64,000 nt of DNA. Source: Paraescarpia echinospica. Lineage: Eukaryota; Annelida; Polychaeta; Sabellida; Siboglinidae. The position numbers and the translations under genes were made by a program. Location of the stretch: assembly GCA_020002185.1 (NCBI GenBank), contig JAHLWY010000227.1, positions 17,375 to 81,374 of the forward strand, in the 5' to 3' direction. The first letter of the stretch is position 1, and each line of letters begins with the position of its first letter. The notes under the pieces were generated by a model that saw nothing but the letters and a program-made list of their open reading frames with translations, did no database searches and was not told the DNA's origin. Shown here one piece after another: positions 1 through 10,961 of this stretch.

Positions 1-3000
1 CCATCTCCTACAGTCTTATTGTATAGGGGTGAGGGTCTGGTACAGTATTGCAACACTCGTTCTGTTCTTTCTCCAGTGTTTCCTGTCTACAGCCCCTGTC
101 TCCATCTCCTGCAGTCTTATTGTATAGGGGTGACGGTCTGGTACAGTATTGTAACACTTGTTCTGTTCTTTCTCCAGTGTTTCCTCTCCACAGCCCCTGT
201 CTCCATCTCTTCCATTCTTATTGTATAGGGGTGAGGGTCTGGTACAGTATTGTAACACTTGTTCTGTTCTTTCTCCAGTGTTTCATGTCTACAACCCGTC
301 TCCATCTCCTCCAGTCTTATTATATATGGGTGAGGGTCTGGTACAGTATTGTAACACTTGTTCTGTTCTTTCTCCAGTGTTTCCTGCCTACAACCCTTGT
401 CTCCATCTCCTCCAGTCTTATTGTAAAGGGGTGAGGGTCTGGTACAGTATTGTAACACTTGTTCTGTTCTTTGTTCTGGTGCAGTATTGTAACACTTGTT
501 CTGTTCTTTCTCCAGTGTTTCCTGTCCACAGCCCCTGTCTCCATCTCTTCCATTCTTATTGTATAGGGGTGAGGGTCTGGTACAGTATTGTAACACTTGT
601 TCTGTTCTTTCTCCAGTGTTTACAACCCTTGTCTCCATCTCATCCAGTCTTATTGTAAAGGGGTGAGGGTCTGTTACAGTATTGTAACACTTGTTCTGTT
701 CTTTCTCCAATGTTTCCTGTCTACAGCCCCTGTCTCCATCTTCTCCAATCTTATTGTATAAGGGTGAGGGTCTGGTACAGTAATGTGACAATTGTTCTGT
801 TCTTTCTCCAGTGTTTCCTGTCCACAGCACCTGTCTCCATCTCTTCCAGGCTTATTGTATAGGGGTGATGGTCTCTACAGTATTGCAACACTTGTTCTGT
901 TCTTTCTCCAGTGTTTCCTGTCCACGGCCCCTGTATCCATCTCCTCCATTCTTATTGTATAGGAGTGAGGGTCTGGTACAGTAATGTGACAATTGTTCTG
1001 TTCTTTCTCCAGTGTTTCCTGTCCACAGCCCCTGTCTCCATCTCCTCCAGTCTTATTGTATAGGGGTGAGGGTCTAGTACAGTATCTTAACTCTTGTTCT
1101 GTTCTTTGTCCAGTGTTTCCTGTCTACAGCCTCTGTCTCCATCTCCTACAGTCTTATTGTATAGGGGTGAGGGTCTGGTACAGTATTGCAACACTCGTTC
1201 TGTTCTTTCTCCAGTGTTTCCTGTCTACAGCCCCTGTCTCCATCTCCTGCAGTCTTATTGTATAGGGGTGACGGTCTGGTACAGTATTGTAACACTTGTT
1301 CTGTTCTTTCTCCAGTGTTTCCTGTCCACAGCCCCTGTCTCCATCTCTTCCATTTTCTTATTGTATAGGGGTGAGGGTCTGGTACAGTATTGTAACACTT
1401 GTTCTGTTCTTTCTCCAGTGTTTCCTGTCTACAGCCCGTCTCCATCTCCTCCAGTCTTATTATATATGGGTGAGGGTCTGGTACAGTATTGTAACACTTG
1501 TTCTGTTCTTTCTCCAGTGTTTCCTGCCTACAACCCTTGTCTCCATCTCCTCCAGTCTTATTGTAAAGGGGTGAGGGTCTGGTACAGTATTGTAACACTT
1601 GTTCTGTTCTTTGGTCTGGTGCAGTATTGTAACACTTGTTCTGTTCTTTCTCCAGTGTTTCCTGTCCACAGCCCCTGTCTCCATCTCTTCCATTCTTATT
1701 GTATAGGGGTGAGGGTCTGGTACAGTATTGTAACACTTGTTCTGTTCTTTCTCCAGTGTTTCCTGTCTACAGCCCGTCTCCATCTCCTCCAGTCTTATTA
1801 TATATGGGTGAGGGTCTGGTACAGTATTGTAACACTTGTTCTGTTCTTTCTCCAGTGTTTACAACCCTTGTCTCCATCTCGTCCAGTCTTATTGTAAAGG
1901 GGTGAGGGACTGGTACAGTATTGTAACACTTGTTCTGTTCTTTCTCCAATGTTTCCTGTCTGCAGCCCCTGTCTCCATCTCCTCCAGTCTTATTTTATAG
2001 GGGTGAGGGTCTGGTACAGTATCGTAGCAATTGTTCTGTTCTTTCTCCAGTGTTTCCTGTCTACAGCCCCTGTCTCCATCTTCTCCAATCTTATTGTATA
2101 AGGGTGAGGGTCTGGTACAGTAATGTGACAATTGTTCTGTTCTTTCTCCAGTGTTTCCTGTCCACAGCACCTGTCTCCATCTCTTCCAGGCTTATTGTAT
2201 AGGGGTGATGGTCTGTACAGTATTGCAACACTTGTTCTGTTCTTTCTCCAGTGTTTCCTGTCCACGGCCCCTGTATCCATCTCCTCCAGTCTTATTGTAT
2301 AGGAGTGAGGGTCTGGTACAGTAATGTGACAATTGTTCTGTTCTTTCTCCAGTGTTTCCTGTCCACAGCCCCTGTCTCCATCTCCTCCAGTCTTATTGTA
2401 TAGGGGTGAGGGTCTAGTACAGTATCTTAACTCTTGTTCTGTTCTTTGTCCAGTGTTTCCTGTCTACAGCCTCTGTCTCCATCTCCTACAGTCTTATTGT
2501 ATATGGGTGAGGGTCTGGTACAGTATTGCAACACTTGTTCTGTTCTTTCTCCAGTGTTTCCTGTCTACAGCCCCTGTCTCCATCTCCTGCAGTCTTATTG
2601 TATAGGGGTGATGGTCTGGTACAGTATTGTAACACTTGTTCTGTTCTTTCTCCAGTGTTTCCTGTCCACAGCCCCTGTCTCCATCTCTTCCATTCTTATT
2701 GTATAGGGGTGAGGGTCTGGTACAGTATTGTAACACTTGTTCTGTTCTTTCTCCAGTGTTTCCTGTCTACAGCCCGTCGCCATCTCCTCCAGTCTTATTA
2801 TATATGGGTGAGGGTCTGGTACAGTATTGTAACACTTGTTCTGTTCTTTCTCCAGTGTTTCCTGCCTACAACCCTTGTCTCCATCTCCTCCAGTCTTATT
2901 GTAAAGGGGTGAGGGTCTGGTACAGTATTGTAACACTTGTTCTGTTCTTTGGTCTGGTGCAGTATTGTAACACTTGTTCTGTTCTTTCTCCAGTGTTTCC

Positions 3001-6000
3001 TGTCCACAGCCCCTGTCTCCATCTCTTCCATTCTTATTGTATAGGGGTGAGGGTCTGGTACAGTATTGTAACACTTGTTCTGTTCTTTCTCCAGTGTTTC
3101 CTGTCTACAGCCCGTCTCCATCTCCTCCAGTCTTATTATATATGGGTGAGGGTCTGGTACAGTATTGTAACACTTGTTCTGTTCTTTCTCCAGTGTTTAC
3201 AACCCTTGTCTCCATCTCATCCAGTCTTATTGTAAAGGGGTGAGGGTCTGGTACAGTATTGTAACACTTGTTCTGTTCTTTCTCCAATGTTTCCTGTCTA
3301 CAGCCCCTGTCTCCATCTCCTCCAGTCTTATTTTATAGGGGTGAGGGTCTGGTACAGTATCGTAGCAATTGTTCTGTTCTTTCTCCAGTGTTTCCTGTCT
3401 ACAGCCCCTGTCTCCATCTTCTCCAATCTTATTGTATAAGGGTGAGGGTCTGGTACAGTAATGTGACAATTGTTCTGTTCTTTCTCCAGTGTTTCCTGTC
3501 CACAGCACGTCCAGTGTTTCCTGTCTACAGCCTCTGTCTCCATCTCCTACAGTCTTATTGTATAGGGGTGAGGGTCTGGTACAGTATTGCAACACTCGTT
3601 CTGTTCTTTCTCCAGTGTTTCCTGTCTACAGCCCCTGTCTCCATCTCCTGCAGTCTTATTGTATAGGGGTGACGGTCTGGTACAGTATTGTAACACTTGT
3701 TCTGTTCTTTCTCCAGTGTTTCCTGTCCACAGCCCCTGTCTCCATCTCTTCCATTCTTATTGTATAGGGGTGATGGTCTGGTACAGTATTGTAACACTTG
3801 TTCTGTTCTTTCTCCAGTGTTTCCTGTCTACAGCCCGTCTCCATCTCCTCCAGTCTTATTATATATGGGTGACGGTCTGGTACAGTATTGTAACACTTGT
3901 TCTGTTCTTTCTCCAGTGTTTCCTGCCTACAACCCTTGTCTCCATCTCCTCCAGTCTTATTGTAAAGGGGTGAGGGTCTGGTACAGTATTGTAACACTTG
4001 TTCTGTTCTTTCTCCTATGTTTCCTGTCTACAGCAAATGTCTCCATCTCCTTCAGTCTTATTTTATAGGGGTGAGGGTCTGGTACAGTATCGTAGCCTGT
4101 CCACAGCCCCTGTCTCCATCTCCTCCAGTCTTATTGTATAGGGGTGAGGGTCTGGTACAGTATTGTAACACTTCATCTGTTCTTTCTCCAGTGTTTCCTT
4201 ATTGTAAAGGGGTGAGGGTCTGGTACAGTATTGTAACACTTGTTCTGTTCTTTCTCCAATGTTTCCTGTCTACAGCCCCTGTCTCCATCTCCTCCAGTCT
4301 TATTTTATAGGGGTGAGGGTCAGGTACAGTATCGTAGCACTTGTTCTGTTCTTTCTCCAGTGTTTCCTCTCTACAGCCCCTGTCTCCATCTTCTCCAGTC
4401 TTATTGTATAAGGGTGAGGGTCTGGTACAGTAATGTGACAATTGTTCTGTTCTTTCTCCAGTGTTTCCTGTCCACAGCACCTGTCTCCGTCTCTTCCAAT
4501 CTTATTGTATAGGGGTGATGGTCTGTACAGTATTGCAACACTTCTTCTGTTCTTTCTCCAGTGTTTCCTGTCCAAGGCCCCTGTATCCATCTCCTCCAGT
4601 CTTATTGTATAGGGTTGAGGGTCTGGTACAGTAATGTGACAATTGTTCTTTTTTTCTCGTGTTTCCTGTCCACAGCCCCTGTCTCCATCTCCTCCAGTCT
4701 TATTGTATAGGGGTGAGGGTCTGGTACAGTATTGTAACACTTCATCTGTTCTTTCTCCAGTGTTTCCTATCTACAGCCCCTGTCTCCATCTCCTCCAGTC
4801 TTATTGTATAGGGGTGAGGGTCTTGTACAGTAATGTGACACTTGTTCTGTTCTTTCTCCAGTGTTTCCTGCCTACAATCCTTGTGTCCATTGCCTCCAGT
4901 CTTATTGTATAGGGGTGAGGGTCTGGTACAGTAATGTCACAATTGTTCTGTTCTTTCTCCAGTGTTTCCTGTCCACAGCCCCTGTCTCCATCACCTTCAG
5001 TCTTATGGTATAGGGGTGAGGGTCTGGTACAGTAATGTGACAATTGTTCTGTTCTTTCTGCAGTGTTTCCTGTCCGCGGCCCCTGTCTCCATCTCCTCCA
5101 GTCTTATCGTATAGGGATGAGGGTCTGGTACAGTAATGTGACAATTGTTCTGTTCTTTCTCCAGTGTTTCCTGTCCACAGCCCCTGTCTCCATCTCCTCC
5201 CGTCTTGTTGCATAGGGGTGTGGGTGTGGTACAGTAATAGAACAAGTGTCACATTACTGTACAAGACCCTCACCCCTATACAATAAGACTGGAGGAGATG
5301 GAGACAGGGGCTGTAGATAGGAAACACTGGAGAAAGAACAGATGAAGTATCTCCTCCATTCTTATTGTATAGTGATGAGGGTCAAGTAGAGTATTGTAAC
5401 ACTTGTTCTGTTCTTTCTCCAGTGTTTGCAGTCTACAGCCTCTGTCTCCATCTCCTACAGTCTTATTGTATAGGGGTGAGGGTCTGGTACAGTAATGTGA
5501 CAATTGTTCTGTTCTTTCTCCAGTGTTTTCTGTCTACAGCCTCAGTCTCCATGTCTTACAGTCTTACTGTGTAGGGGTTAGGGTCTGGTACAGTAATGTG
5601 ACAATTGTTCTGTTCTTTCTCCAGTGTTTCCTTTCTACAGCCTCTGTCTCCCTCTCCTACAGTCTTATTGTATAGGGGTGAAGGTCTGGTACAGTAATGT
5701 GACAATTGTTCTGTTCTTTCTCCAGTGTTTCCTGTCTACAACCCTTGTCTCCATCTCCTCCAATCTTATTTACAGGGGTGAGGGTCTGGTACAGTAACGG
5801 GACAATTGTTCTGTTCTTTCTCCAGTGTTTCCTGTCCACAGCCCATGTCTCCATCTCCTCCAGTCTTATTCTATATGGGTGAGGGTCTGGTACAGTAATG
5901 TGACAATTGTTCTGTTCTTTCTCCAGTATTTCCTGTCCACAGCCCCTGTCTCCATCTCCTCCAGTCTTATTGTATAGGGGTGAGGGTCTGGTACAGTAAT

Positions 6001-6068
6001 GTATCTCTTGTTCTGTTCTTTCTCCAGTGTTTCCTGTCCACAGCCCCTGTCTCCATCTCCTCCAGTCT
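1..6068. repeat. 101-bp minisatellite array with higher-order structure
   Basis: About 59 imperfect copies of a 101-bp unit run through this block; for example the same unit start recurs at 4683 and 4784. Units contain short blocks such as CTCCAGTCTTATTGTATAGG and GGGTCTGGTACAGTA. A higher-order repeat is visible: one variant unit (GGTCTAGTAC) recurs at 1071 and 2411, exactly 1340 bp apart, and a second landmark starts at 1, 1139, 2479 and 3540. Some monomers are truncated (near 475, 1612, 2952, 3505 and 4095). Because 101 is not a multiple of 3, open frames of up to about 270 codons appear on both strands, but they are by-products of the repeat. The left edge of the array lies outside the window. 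Confidence 0.97.
5241..5347 (-). repeat. single inverted monomer inside the minisatellite
   Basis: One unit reads on the opposite strand to all its neighbours: CACCCCTATACAATAAGACT and GGAGGAGATGGAGACAGGGG appear here on the + strand. It is flanked by normal-orientation units on both sides. This is a local inversion or an inverted duplication of roughly one monomer. Confidence 0.93.
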
Positions 6069-6358
6069 TCACCACAAGCCCAATGCACAAGTATCAGCTG
6101 TCAACGAACGCCTGCCTATGGCCAACTAGCGCACATAACACACCGCGTATGCTGGCGCACAGCCAGCTGACAGCCAAAATAAACAAACCCCGCTTAACGC
6201 TTAACGCTCATACACTGCATAAAGTCTGACAGTACACGTCGACATACGATACCCCCGTTCGGCAGTGAGGTACGTGATACTTAAGTCTTAACCACTATTA
6301 TGTGCTATGTGCTGACGAACATTCAGGAGCGCGCGGCGTTGAGCTACTTCTACGCCAA
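6013..6358 (+). repeat. left arm of 346-bp palindrome
   Basis: This arm pairs with 6565-6910 as a near-perfect reverse complement; by eye I see one mismatch, near the AAGTCTTAACC stretch, and no indel. It runs from the last minisatellite unit through about 250 bp of otherwise unique sequence and ends in a fragment of Polinton polymerase. The symmetry centre lies at about 6461. Confidence 0.95.
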
Positions 6359-6407
6359 ACGTCGCGTGCTCGACGACGGCGTCACTACGGCGCCGATACT
6401 CGTATAA
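6322..6407 (+). pseudogene. 3' fragment of protein-primed DNA polymerase B
   Basis: The last 28 or so codons and the TAA stop of a Polinton polymerase gene, nearly identical to the end of the larger polymerase pseudogene at 8700-8785 but with a few base differences (for example AAACGTCGC against AAACGGCGC). The sequence after the stop differs completely from that after 8785, so it comes from another element copy. The first 37 bases lie in the left palindrome arm and are mirrored at 6565-6601. It cannot encode a working protein. Confidence 0.9.
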
Positions 6408-6564
6408 ACAACCTACCTAACATAAGGACAATCCCTACCTACCTACCTACCTACCTAAGGGGTCACTTTTTATCTCTCTTTTTTTTGTGTAAAATAAAAA
6501 AGGTTCAGGAGCCCCCACGACGGGGCCCCAAAACGCCCTACGGGCGTTTTGGGGGTGGGGGCGG
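6408..6564. other. palindrome loop with small hairpin
   Basis: This is the unpaired centre between the two 346-bp arms. It holds a (CCTA)n run at about 6432-6455, an AAAATAAAAAA stretch that could serve as a poly(A) signal for the polymerase fragment, and a perfect 13-bp hairpin (6526-6538 with 6542-6554, CCCCAAAACGCCC and its complement, loop of 3). No gene is seen. Confidence 0.75.
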
Positions 6565-6910
6565 TTGGCGTAGAAGTAGCTCAACGCCGCGCGCTCCTGA
6601 ATGTTCGTCAGCACATAGCACATAATAGTGGTTAAGACATAAGTATCACGTACCTCACTGCCGAACGGGGGTATCGTATGTCGACGTGTACTGTCAGACT
6701 TTATGCAGTGTATGAGCGTTAAGCGTTAAGCGGGGTTTGTTTATTTTGGCTGTCAGCTGGCTGTGCGCCAGCATACGCGGTGTGTTATGTGCGCTAGTTG
6801 GCCATAGGCAGGCGTTCGTTGACAGCTGATACTTGTGCATTGGGCTTGTGGTGAAGACTGGAGGAGATGGAGACAGGGGCTGTGGACAGGAAACACTGGA
6901 GAAAGAACAG
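6565..6910 (-). repeat. right arm of 346-bp palindrome
   Basis: Reverse complement of 6013-6358. It starts in polymerase-derived sequence, passes through the same 250-bp unique stretch and ends in minisatellite sequence on the minus strand. At 6910/6911 it stops abruptly against polymerase coding sequence, so this is the breakpoint of Polinton copy 1. Confidence 0.95.
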
Positions 6911-8785
6911 GGTCCGCCGCTCCCTCCATCGCTACCCGACCACCATAAGCGTCAATCTGTTCGAAGCGCACTATTCCTTCATAGCCGACGTGTCGCTGTT
7001 CTGTCGTTCGTATCGATGCGCCAAGTGCGGCGATGTGCTGGGGCGCACCGCCAGTCGGCTGCGGCGTCACGAGGCGACGTGCGAGGGCGGCATTCGCCAC
7101 GTCTTTCCCGGCGGCGTCTACCATCCGACGCCGTCCGTGTTTCAGCAGCTGGAGGACGAGGGCGTCTACGTGGACGAACGCCTGCGCTACTATCCGTACA
7201 GGGCGACGTACGATTTTGAGTGCTACTTCGACGATCACGATCTGCCGGCGGACAGCGCCAAATGCCGGTGGATCGCGCGACACGAGCTACTCAGCGTGAG
7301 CGTCGCCTCAAACGTCCCCGGGCACGAGACGGCGCGCTGCTTCGTGACGTCCGGCGATTCGGGCGACCTCGCGAAGCGCCTGATCGACGCCCTGGAGGCC
7401 ATGAGCGAGGCGGCGTGCGCGACTCTGCGGCCGTCGTTCCATGCGACCTTCGAGGCGACCGTCTGTGGCAGCACCTGCGCCGCCTCCCCGTCCTCGACTT
7501 CAATTCGGGGAAGTACGACTTGAACGTCGTTAAGAAATATCTGACGCCTCTGTTCATGACCGACGAGGCGCAGAGCATCTCGTCGGCGTTCACGATCAAG
7601 CGTCAGAACAACTTAATGTGCCTGGCGACGGCGACGCTCAAGTTCTTCAAGAACGTCTACATCGAGCGCGACGATCTCAGCCCGTTCATGCGTCGCTACG
7701 CCGAAACGCACGACCTCCTCGTCCGGCCTCAGCGCACGCTCGTGGGGAGCTTCTTCGGCGTCAAGATTCTGCTCGCGACGCCGCTACTGCGGTGGTATCT
7801 GCGGCACGGCCTCGTCGTCGAGCGCGTGTACCAGATCGTCGAGTACGAGCCGGTCGCGTGCTTTCGCCGCTTCGGCGACACGGTCTCCGCCGCGCGACGC
7901 GCGGGCGACGACGACCCCGACAAGGCCATCATCGCCGACACGTTTAAACTGCTCGGCAACAGTTCCTACGGGAAAACGATCACGCGCGTCGACCTGCACC
8001 GCAACATCAAGTTCTGCACGGCCGCCGGCGCCTCGACGCTGATCAATAATCGTCGCTTCCGTCAGCTCGACGTCGTCGTCCCCGACGGTCTCTACGAGGT
8101 GGCGCTGAACAAGCGAACCGTCCGGTAAGCGCTGCCCATCCAGATCGGCTACTTCGTCTATCAGTACGCCAAGCTGCGCATGCTGGAGTTTTATTACGAC
8201 TTCATCGCCGCCTACATTCCGCGCCCCCTGTTCCAGTACTGCGCGATGGACACGGACTCGGCGTATTTGAGCCTTGCGGGGCGCCGATTCGACGAGCTCG
8301 TGGCGGCGGCCAAGCGCGAACACTACTTTCGACACCGCGGCGAGTGGTTCCCGTCGGAACACTGCGACGCGCACGCGGAGGCGTACTTGCGGTGCCGGCT
8401 CGCCGGCCGAGCGTGGGACGCGCCCGACGAGTGTTGCGCGCGTCGGCGCCGGTACGACAAGCGAACGGCGGGTCTCTTCAAAGAGGAATGGTCCGGCCGC
8501 GGAATCGTCGCGCTCTGCAGAAAGACGTACTACTGTTTCGGCGGCGACAACGGCGGCGACAAGTACAGTACGAAGGGGCTGAGCAAGCGTCAGAACGACG
8601 TCGACAAGGACGCATTCCTCGACGTGCTGCGCCACCAAAGGAGCGGCGGCGGCCGGAACCGCGGCTTCCAAATGAAGGAGTCGTCCTTGCTGACGTACGT
8701 TCAGGAGCGCGCGGCGTTGAGCTACTTCTACGCCAAACGGCGCGTGCTCGACGACGGCGTCACCACGGCGCCGATACTCGTATAA
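6911..8785 (+). pseudogene. Protein-primed family B DNA polymerase (5'-truncated, broken)
   Basis: The Polinton replication polymerase. Visible motifs in order: a Cys/His-rich region (CAKCG near 7018), exonuclease motif with TYDFECYFDD near 7210, exonuclease II region with FNSGKYDLN near 7500, motif B with KLLGNSSYGK near 7950, the catalytic DTDSAY (motif C) near 8248, a TKGL segment near 8571 and a conserved tail ending at TAA 8783-8785. Breaks: the 5' end is replaced by palindrome sequence at 6910; the frame shifts between about 7440 and 7480; the palm motif A expected between the exonuclease domain and motif B is absent, suggesting an internal deletion near 7640-7690; and an in-frame TAA lies at 8126-8128. 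It is a pseudogene with very GC-rich codon use, unlike the AT-rich flanks. Confidence 0.93.
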
Positions 8786-9092
8786 CGAGGGACCTCCCTC
8801 CCTACCCCCTAGGGGTAGGGATCTACCTAGGGACCCCGACCTAGGGAGCCCCTAGGGGACTATGTATGTATGTATGCGTGGGAATAAAAATGCGAACACT
8901 CGGTACAGTTTTCATCGTTTTATTTAACTTCGGTAATAGCAAGCGATACCGCAATAATACAACCTCACTACTTCGGTCTTGCCTGCCTACCGCGGCGAGG
9001 AGCCCGCGACTGGCGGGTCCGACAAAGTCGGATCGGATTCTCGGTCGTCTAATAATAACAACAAGCGATAATAGGCAGCGTTCAATGAGGCT
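8786..9092. promoter_or_regulatory. convergent 3' intergenic region with poly(A) signals
   Basis: Noncoding spacer between the + strand polymerase and the minus-strand late block. AATAAA occurs on the + strand at 8883-8888 and on the minus strand at 8919-8924, as expected for two converging transcription units. Upstream, 8800-8862 holds several CCTAGG-centred inverted repeats (for example CTACCCCCTAGGGGTAG) that can fold. Confidence 0.65.
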
Positions 9093-9530
9093 TTAGCCAG
9101 TCGAATACGAGACAGTCGTTGGCCACCCTATCGGGGCTGAACAGCACTGGAAGCCGCTTAGCGGCATTCCGCGGCACCGTAAGAGCAGGTAGGTGACGCA
9201 ATATTGTCCGCACACGTTAGATACGCCGCTCTGCAGTCGCTTGTCGTTGTGCGTCCACGAGTCGCAGTTGCGGTTCAGGAAGTCGCGGAAGTCGGCGTGC
9301 AGCGGCGGACGGCCGTACGAATCGAAGTACTCGCCTCGCCGGTCGGCGCCCACGTAGACGACCACCCAGTGCTCTCCCGGTTCGTCGCCGTCGTCGGTGT
9401 TGCACACGAACGCCGTCGGGTAGGCGGTGAGCCGCCGCCCCGGCAGCTCGTCTTTGGGCACGACGCCGACGACGATGTTTTTAGTGTACGCGTCGATCGC
9501 CAGGCGACGCATCAGCTGAAACGTGTCCAT
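9082..9530 (-). pseudogene. Adenain-like cysteine protease (capsid maturation)
   Basis: Matches the adenovirus-type C5/Ulp1-like protease carried by Polintons, which processes virion proteins. From the ATG at 9530 the open frame gives 145 residues ending at 9093. Catalytic features are all present: His54 in GEHWVVV, Asp70 in YFDSYG, Gln100 in LQS and Cys111 in CGQYC. The last 16 or so residues look out of frame; a conserved-looking C-terminus continues in the next frame to a TGA at 9082-9084, so a one-base indel near 9150 is likely. The gene starts two bases after the major capsid stop codon. The catalytic core is intact, but the C-terminus is altered. Confidence 0.88.
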
Positions 9531-9531
9531 C

Positions 9532-10817
9532 TCAGAAGTCGTACACGACGTTCCGGTTCTTGTCGATTTCGAGCACCGTCTCGAACTCCCCGTACACGAC
9601 GACGTTCACCGTCCGGGCGAGCGTGAGCGCGAAGTGGATCTCGGCGCGCAGGTTCCCCGTACGCACGACGTTGAAGTGTCGGGCGACAGGTCGAAGCCGA
9701 ATATGGTGTAGCCGCTGCCGAACTCGCCGCGCGTCACATCGAACCCCTCGTCCTCGTACGCCTTCCCCGTCGCGGCGAACAGGTTCATATAGCTTCGGAT
9801 GTAGCGCCGATGCGCGAAGTCCGGCTGCAGCGGCTTGCTCGGCACCTGGCGTCCGTCGACGTAGAGGGCGAAGAAGTTTATGTCGTTGTGCTTCGCGTTG
9901 AACGGGTTTTTATCGTAGGCCCCGTTGTAGGCGTCGTTGTCGATCAGGCACATGAACACGCGTCTCGGGAGCGTCCCCAGATAGACGTTTTCGTGCGTGT
10001 GCGACATCGTACCCTGCGGTATCGAGAACACCTTGCAGTCGACGCGGCGCATCGGATACTTGGCCGTCCCGTGCGTCAGTGCCTTGATGTGGCCGAGCTA
10101 GACGGTCGGGTTCAACTTGACCTTGCGCGCCTGCAGGTAGGCCTCCAGCAGAACGATCTTGAACCCCGGATCGACGACGTCGCCCACGAGCGCGAAGGCG
10201 TCCTTGCTTCGCACCAGTCGCATCTTCAGGTCGACGCCGTTCACCAGGCACCGGTTTTGCATGAGCACGTCGACGTGCAGGCGCCCTATCATGTCGAACT
10301 CGCGGCTATCGTGTACGAAATCGTGCCGATGCGCGAACCCGCCGTTGTTGTTGTTGGTCGCCTCCATGCGCCCGGCGGTGTCCTTGCACCACAGGTCGGC
10401 CTCGAGCTGAGACTTTTTGGCGTCGGGCCCGTAACTGAGCAGGGTCTCGAGGTAGGCCCGAAACGGGTACGTATTCGACGACGGCGTCACGAGCGTGCCG
10501 TTCAGCGTCAGGTCGACCTGACTGAACATCGAATGCAGGAAATTGTTGACGGGCGCCACGACGCTGTCGTTCGCGAGCGCGGTACCGTCCCCCTTCACCA
10601 CCTTGGCGCGCACGTACAGTCTAACGGACGACAGGTCCAGATAGTCGTCTCCGGATCCCGGAATGAGAAACTCGATAGGGCCGCCAGCGTCGAGGGCCGT
10701 CAGCGGCTGGTGATCGATCCACTGGCCGCTCTCGATGCTCGTCTGCGTCGTCGGCACGCTGAACAGGTCCAGTTCGGACTTTACGCCCTCGCACGACTGC
10801 CGATGCACGAACGCCAT
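9532..10817 (-). pseudogene. Major capsid protein (double jelly-roll), broken
   Basis: Hexon-type major capsid protein of Polintons and adintoviruses, the main shell subunit. The N-terminal half (ATG 10817, 239 codons) begins MAFVHRQSCEGVKSELDLFS and includes the segment LYVRAKVVKGDGTAL. An in-frame TAG at 10098-10100 interrupts it. The same frame then continues as a second open piece (RRVDCKVFSIPQGTMSHTHE onward) until about 9680, where a frameshift moves the remaining 45 or so codons to another frame ending NVVYDF and a TGA at 9532-9534. Total span corresponds to about 428 codons. With one stop and one frameshift, no full-length capsid protein can be made from this copy. Confidence 0.9.
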
Positions 10818-10819
10818 CC

Positions 10820-10925
10820 TACTACGTCTGCTTCGTTCGAAGGCGCCTCCCCTTACTGTCCGGCGCCGCCTTGCCGGTCGGCCTTATGTATCGTCGCTTT
10901 TTTTTTCGTAGGCGACCCCGCCGAG
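10820..10925 (-). repeat. degenerate duplicate of the PX-like gene 3' end
   Basis: The stretch between the capsid start and the PX-like stop resembles the PX-like 3' region. Blocks such as GGCGCC(T), GCCGGTCGGCCTTATG and a TCGTCGCTTTTT run recur in the same order about 150 bp further on at 10973-11075. The upstream copy has lost the reading frame. A tandem duplication with divergence is the simplest reading. A (CTA)n run follows near 10948. Confidence 0.65.
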
Positions 10926-10961
10926 GTAAAGCTCTTTACGACCGATGCACTACTACTACTA

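Noticed and set aside
117..1897. Long open frames in the minisatellite (up to 267 codons, both strands)
   Set aside because: They follow the 101-bp repeat through all frames and encode only repeat-derived peptides; no start context or independent conservation.
1..6068. CRISPR-like array
   Set aside because: Units are contiguous 101-bp repeats with no unique spacers, in a eukaryotic context.
7784..8671. 295-codon minus-strand frame over the polymerase
   Set aside because: Shadow of the GC-rich polymerase; no recognisable motif.
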